Below are positions 56,979-64,000 of a stretch of 64,000 nucleotides of DNA, one piece after another; the stretch's first letter is position 1; every line of letters starts with the position of its first letter. The notes under the pieces are model-generated. The model was not told the origin of the DNA and made no database searches. It saw only the letters and a program-made list of their open reading frames with translations. Source of the stretch: Lagopus muta (lineage: Eukaryota > Chordata > Aves > Galliformes > Phasianidae); the NCBI RefSeq assembly GCF_023343835.1, contig NC_064436.1:71134225-71198224 (forward strand), given 5' to 3'. A program made the translations under genes and the position numbers.

Positions 56979-58140
56979 TAAGGGCAATGCTCACCCATCA
57001 GTGTTTACCCACTCCATAGCACGGCACAACACGGTGCTCCCAGAGCTCTTCATTGCACTTTATGGTGCCCTGGATGCTCCCTGTCCTTTTCTTTCTGTGT
57101 TCTCTTTGTCTCTGGCCTTTCACTGCAGTGTTTTCCTTCCCTTTGCCCTTGCTGTTCCCTACTGCATTCTCTTGCCCTCCTGTTTTTGTGTTCCATGCCA
57201 CGTTCATTTGGCCGTTGCCCTTGGCTTTCTTTGCTGGATTCACTTCAGCGTTCAGTTTTGGCGTTCTGTACTGCGTTCTCTCGCCCTCCTGTTTTGGTAT
57301 TTCCTTCCATGTTCTCTTAGCCGTTGCCATTGGCTGGGCATTCTCTTGCCCTCCTGTTTTTGTGTTCCATGCTGGGTTCTCTTGGCCATTGCCCTTGGCT
57401 TTCTTTGCCACATTCACTTCGGCATTCAGTTTTGGTGTTCCCTGCTGCGTTCTCCTGCCCTCCTGTTTTGGCGTTTCTTGCCGTGTTCTCTTGGCCATCA
57501 TCCTGGGCATTTCCTTCCACGTTCTCTTGGCCCTTGCCCTCCTGTTTTTGTGTTCTATGCCACATCTCTTGGCCATTGCCCTTGGCTTTCTGTTGCCACA
57601 TCCTCTTCAGCATTCAGTTTTGGCGTTCCCGGCAGCATTCTCTTTGGCCTCCTGTTTTGGCATTTCCTGCCACATTGTCTTGGCCCTTGCCTGGACATTC
57701 CCTGCAGCATTCTCTTTGACCTCCTAACTTGCTGTTCCAGCCACATTCTGCATTGGCCTTCTTTGCCGCGTTCTCTTGCCCTCCTATTTTGGCTTTTCCT
57801 GCCATGTTTTCTTAGCCCTTGCCTGGGCATTCCACGTTGTGTTCCCTTGTCCTTTTGTTTTGGCATTTTGTGCTGCATTCTCTTGGCCTTTGCCCTTGGC
57901 CTTTCCTGCTGTGTTCTCTTTGGCTGTATTCTGACCTTTCCTGTTGCGTTCTCCTTGCCCTCACCTTGGCTTTCCATTGGTGCTCTCTTTGCTTTTGCCC
58001 TTGCCTTAACTTGGCTGTTTTCTTTGCATTTACCTTGGTTTTCCATGAGAGTTCCCCTTCCCTTTGCCTGCCCTGGGAGTTCTGCTTGTCTTCGGCACTC
58101 TGGGATTAGCTGGGAGGCAACATTAAAGTTAACCTTGACC
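56979..58140 (+). repeat. GGCCTTTGCCCTTGG-type minisatellite, block 1
   Basis: Irregular units of roughly 35-60 bp made from TTTTGGCGTTCCCTGC, GTTCTCTTGGCC and ATTGCCCTTGGCTTTC. It lacks stop codons over long spans on both strands: the plus strand gives a hydrophobic Cys/Leu/Phe-rich 416-codon frame (56893-58143), the minus strand a Lys/Gly/Gln/Asn repeat. I take these as by-products of the repeat. Confidence 0.8.
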
Positions 58141-58454
58141 TGAGCCCATAGCTGAATGGGAGTTCTAATGATAATTGTGTTAACCTGCAGCGTATCTGTA
58201 AACCAAACCCTTAACGCAGTGTTGAAAATGTCTCTTAACCTGAATGCTGCCTTAAAAATAATGCCTCATGTTTTTTGTCAAATAACCTTAATTGTGATTG
58301 TAGTGCAGAATACTGATGTTAGACCAACTGTAACTTCAACCCTATGAATAACATTAATTATATCCCTAATGTTAATTATAATTATAATTAATTACAATCC
58401 TTGTGTCATCATTACAGCAACGTGCTCAGGGTGCAGCCCCACACATGCGGGGCA
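58141..58454. other. AT-rich spacer
   Basis: TTAATTATAATTATAATTAA near 58375 and AACCTTAA-like bits. No gene. Confidence 0.45.
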
Positions 58455-58632
58455 GCGCCTTCATTACTGCATTGTGTCCCACAGGTGGCAGCAGAGCTGC
58501 GTTGCTCCTGAGCACTTTAAGGACAGCACGGAGATGCGCGGCTCTTCATGGCAGCAGCAGAAACTGGAATCTGCATTTCCTGGAATGCCCCGGAACCTCG
58601 CTTTGCTGGCCGGTAATTGTCTGCCCAGCAGG
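58455..58632 (+). repeat. Exon-like module E, copy 2
   Basis: As copy 1, with TGTCCCACAGGTGGCAGCAG at the start and donor CAG|GTAAGG at 58632. Confidence 0.6.
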
Positions 58633-59470
58633 TAAGGGCAATGCTCACCCACCATTGTATACTCATTACTTACTGAGACACAAGGTAGGGTTCCCAGAGC
58701 TCATTTCTGCACTTCATGGTGCCCTGAATGCTGTCTGTCCTTTTCTTTCCGTGTTCTCCTCACCTCCAGCCTTTCCCTGCAGCATTCTCCTTGCCCTTGG
58801 CTTTTCCTGCTGCGTTCTCTTGCCCTCCTGTTTTGGCGTTCCCTGTGGCATTCTCTTGGCCATTTGCCCTTGGCCACCTTTGCTGCGTTCTCTTTGGCCT
58901 TTGGTTCTGGCCATCTGTGCCACATTCCCTTGGCCTTTGTCCTTGGCCTTCTTTGCCACGTTCCCTTTGCCTTCTGTTCTGGCATTCCCTACAACATTCT
59001 CTTTGGCCTTCAGTTTTGGCGCTCCTGGCTGCGTTCTCTTTGGCCATTGCCCTCAGCCTTCATTGCCACGTTCCCTTTGGCCTCTTGTTTTGGCATCCCT
59101 TATGGCGTTCTCTTTGGCCTTTGGTTTTGGCGTTCCCTTCCATGTTCTCTTTGGCCATTGCCCTTGGCCTTCTGCGTTGGCCTTCCATGCAGCGTTCTCA
59201 TGGACCTTGCCCTCCATTTTGGCCTTCCCTGATTTGTTTTCTTTTGTCTCTGTTTTGGCGTTCTCTGCAGCCTTCTCCTCAGGCCTGGCCTGTGACGAGG
59301 CTTTCTCTTCAGTGCTCTCCCTGCCTTTGCCTTCCCTTTGCCTTTGACGTTGCCTTCCCTTGGGTGTCGTCCATGCCTTTGCCCTCCGTTTTGGCGTTCC
59401 CTCAGCTGTTCTCCTTGCCTTTTGCTCTTACCTTTGCCTTGGCCTTCCCTATCGCTCACTCTGAGCACGA
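58633..59470 (+). repeat. Minisatellite, block 2
   Basis: Same family as 56979-58140. From about 58650 to 59040 it matches 60069-60459 exactly (offset 1,419 bp). It then diverges in unit number. Confidence 0.85.
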
Positions 59471-59795
59471 TCCTAATAACCCTAACCTCAATACTTTCTC
59501 CCCAACCCTAAGCTCTGAACCCCAAATGTAGTGTGAATTGCAGCCATGACTGTATAGATACCTGTGCAAATTAACCCTGCACCTTCCATAGTGCTTTCAA
59601 TTGGGCACTGAACCCCTCTGTAACCTTCTGTGTAATACTAACAAAAACCCCACAGCTTCCCTGTTAAATACTCCTAACCTTACTCTGAAGCCATTTCTTG
59701 GAGCTGTGTTTGGCTTCCATGTTTTGTGGGTGGGCTGACTGAGCATCGTTTCTGTCTCAGCGTTCCTCCTTCTAAAGCGTGTCTCTGTATTACAG
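59471..59795. other. Spacer ending in an acceptor-like site
   Basis: Contains TAATAACCCTAACCTCAA (not a telomere array). Ends TCTCTGTATTACAG|GTGAAGATGCC with AG at 59794-59795, a good 3' splice site; the same site recurs at 61001. Confidence 0.5.
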
Positions 59796-60051
59796 GTGAA
59801 GATGCCTTCGATGCTTCCAGTTGATGGCTTCCCCCCTGCGATGCCATCGTCTTTCCAGTCCTCCCGCACTCACCGCCTGCTCGGTTCAGTCCAGCTGTTA
59901 CCTGAATCCCTGCTCCATTCCCTTTCCTGAGTGCTGTAAGGACAGCATGGAGATGTGCGGCTCTTCATGGCAGCAGCAGGAACCGGAATCTGCATTTCCT
60001 GGAACGCCCTGGAACCCCACTTTGCTGCCTGGTAATTGTCTGCCCAGCAGG
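59796..60051 (+). repeat. Second exon-like segment plus module E, copy 3
   Basis: GTGAAGATGCCTTCGATGCT runs into a module E copy (about 59930) and ends at CAG|GTAAGG (GT at 60051). Acceptor at 59795 and donor at 60051 define a candidate exon of 255 bp. Confidence 0.5.
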
Positions 60052-61001
60052 TAAGGGCAATGCTCACCCACCAGTGTTTACTCATTACTTACTGAGACAC
60101 AAGGTAGGGTTCCCAGAGCTCATTTCTGCACTTCATGGTGTCCTGAATGCTGTCTGTCCTTTTCTTTCCGTGTTCTCCTCACCTCCAGCCTTTCCCTGCA
60201 GCATTCTCCTTGCCCTTGGCTTTTCCTGCTGCGTTCTCTTGCCCTCCTGTTTTGGCGTTCCCTGTGGCATTCTCTTGGCCATTTGCCCTTGGCCACCTTT
60301 GCTGCGTTCTCTTTGGCCTTTGGTTCTGGCCATCTGTGCCACATTCCCTTGGCCTTTGTCCTTGGCCTTCTTTGCCACGTTCCCTTTGCCTTCTGTTCTG
60401 GCATTCCCTACAACATTCTCTTTGGCCTTCAGTTTTGGCGCTCCTGGCTGCGTTCTCTTTGGCTTTTGCCCTCGGCCATCTTTGCCACATTCCCTTTGGC
60501 CTCCTGTTCTGGCGTTCCCTGCAGTGTTCTCTTTGGCCTTTGATTTTGGTGTCCCCTTCCACGTTCTCTTTGGCCATTGCTCCCGGCCTTCTTTGCCACA
60601 TTCCCTTTGGCCTCTTGTTTTGTCTTCTCCTACAGCATTCTCTTTGCCTTTGGTTTTGGCCTTTTGTGCTGCATTCTCTTTGGCCATTGCCCTTGACCTT
60701 CTGCATCGGCCTTCCCTGCAGCGTTCTCACGGACCTCGCCCTCCATTTTGGCCTTCTGCGTTGATCTCTTTGGTCTCTGTTCTGGTGTTCTCTGCGGCCT
60801 TCTCCTTGGGCCTGACCTATGACGCAACTTTTGGCATTCTCCAAGCCTTTCCCATCCCTTTGCCTTTGCCCTCTGTTTTGGCGTTCCCTCGGCTGTTCTC
60901 CTTGCCTTTTGCTCCTGCCTTTGCCTTGTGGGGGTGGGCTGATGGTGAGCACAGTTTGGGTCTCAGCGTTCCTCCTTCTAAAGCATGTCTCTGTATTACA
61001 G
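60052..61001 (+). repeat. Minisatellite, block 3
   Basis: Same family. The plus strand stays open over 60074-61033, and the minus strand is open in several frames. Ends at the acceptor ...CTGTATTACAG (61001). Confidence 0.85.
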
Positions 61002-61400
61002 GTGAAGATGCCTTCGATGCTTCCAGTCGATGACTTCCCCCCTGCGATGCCATTGGCTTTCCTGGCCTCCCACAGTCACCGCCAGCTCAGTTCAGTTGAG
61101 CTGTTACCCGAATCCCCACTCCGTTCCCTTTCCATGATTTCCATGATCTTCCTGTCACTCTGCCACAAGCCCCCACCAAGGTCATCGCAGGCAACGTGTG
61201 GGATGCAGCACTCGGTCTCATTACAGTTCATCCCATCAGCTTCAGCCCAGCGATCCAACCCACCCGCACCCTTCCTGAGGGCCCTTCTGCTCCCAGGCCA
61301 ATCAACGCTTCCTTCTGATGCCATCTGCATTCCTTCCTGGCCACTTTCAGACTCGTGCCCCTTTGTGGCCATTTTGAGAGTTGCGCTGATTTCAGCGTCT
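61002..61400 (+). other. Downstream copy of the GTGAAGATGCC segment and unique tail
   Basis: Starts like 59796. After about 61120 it is unique until GTGCCCCTTTGTGGCCATTT (61350), the edge of the next repeat. No coding call. Confidence 0.45.
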
Positions 61401-61590
61401 GCATTCAATTGACTTCAACCAAATTGGCTTTAGCTTTACATTCAATTAATGTAAACCAAATTGGCTTTAGTTTTACATTCACTTAATGTAAACCAAATTG
61501 GCATTAGTTTTACATTCACTTAATGTAAACCAAATTGGCTTTAGTTTTACATCCAAATTATGTAAACCAAATTGGCTTTAAGTTTGCCTT
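61400..61590 (+). repeat. 37-bp subrepeat array (leader of the 386-bp satellite)
   Basis: About five units of ACCAAATTGGCTTTAGTTTT plus a 17-bp variable part such as ACATTCACTTAATGTAA. Confidence 0.92.
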
Positions 61591-63590
61591 GCTTACGGGG
61601 TTGGGTTAGCTTTGCTTTGTTTGTTCTAGCGCAGGGCTAACCCAACCCCGTAACCAAGGGCCGGCGGAGGCGATTTTGTTCCTTCCCGGCCAGTCTGAGA
61701 CTTGCGCCCCCTTGTGGCCATTTGATGATCTGTGCTGATTTCAGCATCTGCATTCAATTAATCTCAACCAAATTGGCTTTAGCCTTGCAGTCATTTTGCA
61801 TCAACCAAATTGGCTTTGGTTTTGCATTCAACTTATTTCAACCAAATTGGCTTTAGTTTTACATTCACTTGACTTCAATCAAATTGGCTTTAGCTTTACA
61901 CTCAATTATTGTAAACCAAATTGGCTTTAGTTTTACATCCAAATTATGTAAACCAAATTGGCTTTAAGTTTGCCTTGCTTACGGGGTTGGGTTAGCTTTG
62001 CTTTGTTTGTTCTAGCGCAGGGCTAACCCAACCCCGTAACCAAGGGCCGGCGGAGGCGATTTTGTTCCTTCCCGGCCAGTCTGAGACTTGCGCCCCCTTG
62101 TGGCCATTTGATGATCTGTGCTGATTTCAGCGTCTGCATTCAATTAATCTCAACCAAATTGGCTTTAGCCTTGCAGTCATTTTGCATCAACCAAATTGGC
62201 TTTGGTTTTGCATTCAACTTATTTCAACCAAATTGGCTTTAGTTTTACATTCACTTGACTTCAATCAAATTGGCTTTAGCTTTACACTCAATTATTGTAA
62301 ACCAAATTGGCTTTAGTTTTACATCCAAATTATGTAAACCAAATTGGCTTTAAGTTTGCCTTGCTTACGGGGTTGGGTTAGCTTTGCTTTGTTTGTTCTA
62401 GCGCAGGGCTAACCCAACCCCGTAACCAAGGGCCGGCGGAGGCGATTTTGTTCCTTCCCGGCCAGTCTGAGACTTGCGCCCCCTTGTGGCCATTTGATGA
62501 TCTGTGCTGATTTCAGCGTCTGCATTCAATTAATCTCAACCAAATTGGCTTTAGCCTTGCAGTCATTTTGCATCAACCAAATTGGCTTTGGTTTTGCATT
62601 CAACTTATTTCAACCAAATTGGCTTTAGTTTTACATTCACTTGACTTCAATCAAATTGGCTTTAGCTTTACACTCAATTATTGTAAACCAAATTGGCTTT
62701 AGTTTTACATCCAAATTATGTAAACCAAATTGGCTTTAAGTTTGCCTTGCTTACGGGGTTGGGTTAGCTTTGCTTTGTTTGTTCTAGCGCAGGGCTAACC
62801 CAACCCCGTAACCAAGGGCCGGCGGAGGCGATTTTGTTCCTTCCCGGCCAGTCTGAGACTTGCGCCCCCTTGTGGCCATTTGATGATCTGTGCTGATTTC
62901 AGCGTCTGCATTCAATTAATCTCAACCAAATTGGCTTTAGCCTTGCAGTCATTTTGCATCAACCAAATTGGCTTTGGCTTTGCATTCAACTTATTTCAAC
63001 CAAATTGGCTTTAGTTTTACATTCACTTGACTTCAATCAAATTGGCTTTAGCTTTACACTCAATTATTGTAAACCAAATTGGCTTTAGTTTTACATCCAA
63101 ATTATGTAAACCAAATTGGCTTTAAGTTTGCCTTGCTTACGGGGTTGGGTTAGCTTTGCTTTGTTTGTTCTAGCGCAGGGCTAACCCAACCCCGTAACCA
63201 AGGGCCGGCGGAGGCGATTTTGTTCCTTCCCGGCCAGTCTGAGACTCGCGCCCCCTTGTGGCCATTTGAAGAGTTGCGCTGATTTCAGCGTCTGCATTCA
63301 ATTAATCTCAACCAAATTTGGCTTTAGCCTTGCAGTCATTTTGCATCAACCAAATTGGCTTTGGCTTTGCATTCAACTTAATTCAACCAAATTGGCTTTA
63401 GTTTTACATCCAATTAACGTAAACCAAATTGGCTTTAGCATTGCCTTGCTTACGGGGTTGGGTTAGCTTTGCTTTGTTTGTTCCTAGGCAGGGCTAACCC
63501 AACCCCGTAACCAAGGGCCGGCGGAGGCGATTTTGTTCCTCCCGGCCAGTCTGAGACTCGCGCCCCTTTGTGGCCGTTCTGAGAATTGCA
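61591..63590 (+). repeat. 386-bp tandem satellite with hairpin (four exact periods plus a 313-bp variant)
   Basis: GCTTACGGGG starts occur at 61591, 61977, 62363, 62749, 63135 and 63448: four spacings of exactly 386 bp, then 313. Each unit holds TTACGGGGTTGGGTTAGC and its perfect reverse complement GCTAACCCAACCCCGTAA around a 25-base loop, a CTCF-like GCGCCCCCTTGTGGCC, and five or six 37-bp ACCAAATTGGCTTTAG subrepeats. Units are nearly identical, showing recent homogenisation. Confidence 0.95.
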
Positions 63591-64000
63591 ATGTCTTTGG
63601 ATGGGCTGAGATCTGCACTGCTTTTGAGGTGGGTTCTCACAAATGCGGTGTCACTAATGGGGTATGGTGTGTTTGTACTCTTTCTCTGGTTGGTCTGATG
63701 TCTATGTGAACCATGTGTTACAGCTGTACTGCATATGTGTGTGCTGCGCCTGTAAATTGCGTCGTGCCATGTACGCAATATGTGTTATGTTGCGCCTGTA
63801 AACTGTGTTGTGCCATGTACAGAATGTGTGGATGCTGTGCCTATAAACTATGTTTGGGAATCACAGACCCCTATTCATTACATGTTCTGCTTCTCAATGC
63901 ATAGTTGCTGGTATAGCGTGTATATATCATACATGTATATGATTGTATGAGTCCTGCCTTGTGGAAACAGTGCTGTAATAAAGAAATAGTTAAACAATGC
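63591..64000. other. Right end of window with a short 46-bp repeat
   Basis: At about 63735-63860 three diverged units of TGCGCCTGTAAATTGCGTCG...CCATGTAC recur every 45-46 bp. GTAATAAAG near 63975 could be a polyadenylation signal but has no gene attached. Confidence 0.6.

Noticed and set aside
59470..59512. Interstitial telomere (CCCTAA repeats)
   Set aside because: Only isolated AACCCTAA words, no array.
61591..61660. Telomere-like or quadruplex role of GGGGTTGGGTTAGC
   Set aside because: Too few G-runs for a standard quadruplex and not TTAGGG repeats. The inverted repeat is the better-supported structure.

Overview
The window is vertebrate nuclear DNA, most probably from a galliform bird such as chicken. 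The reasons are multi-exon genes with GT-AG introns, many truncated CR1 LINE 3' ends on both strands, avian-type LTRs, and exons whose translation is unmistakably IQGAP1 (a Rac/Cdc42-binding cytoskeletal scaffold). There is no bacterial content, tRNA, rRNA or CRISPR. The species is an inference; I could not search.

1-31.8 kb: a rearranged, partly dead IQGAP1 locus. Positions 1-9239 carry the last four coding exons and the 3' UTR. A 0.7 kb CpG-rich junction follows, then twelve upstream exons (GAP-related and RGCT regions, 9954-21723), then the same last four exons and UTR again at 22530-31768. The two 9,239-bp copies are offset by exactly 22,529 bp. They look identical wherever compared, including homopolymer lengths. 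So this is a tandem partial duplication that is extremely recent, or is an assembly artefact. The first exons of the middle block carry two 4-nt frameshifts, an in-frame TGA and a 1-nt frameshift. Every exon from 14289 to the stop at 26974 is open and splice-compatible.

31.6-39.1 kb: an LTR with a lysine-tRNA-like primer binding site and a short gag start leads into about 6 kb of CpG-dense higher-order satellite. It is built from 56-57 bp units with a CTCF-like core (about 37 copies), blocks full of the palindrome GCGCATGCGC (NRF1-like), CTCCGAGC minisatellites and two copies of a TATA-containing segment. The last 0.7 kb is inverted. A TGTGGGGCACT-type minisatellite follows.

39.1-56.5 kb: a repeat graveyard. 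It holds two related LTR-like composites (39.1 and 53.4 kb, the second with a roughly 150 bp core amplified six times), a degenerate retroviral pol broken by an AT tract and a CR1 insertion, a 3.3 kb T-rich pyrimidine tract split by an 849 bp solo LTR with a perfect 5 bp target duplication, a GTCACCCC minisatellite split by another LTR, and a head-to-head CR1 cluster.

56.7-64 kb: three copies of an exon-like module with splice signals around a GGCCTTTGCCCTTGG-type minisatellite. Next comes a 386 bp tandem repeat, each unit holding 37 bp subrepeats, a CTCF-like core and a perfect 18 bp inverted repeat. A short 46 bp repeat closes the window.

No complete functional protein-coding gene is present. 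The most interesting objects are the CTCF-like/NRF1-like satellite, its reappearance at the IQGAP1 junction, and the hairpin-bearing 386 bp repeat.
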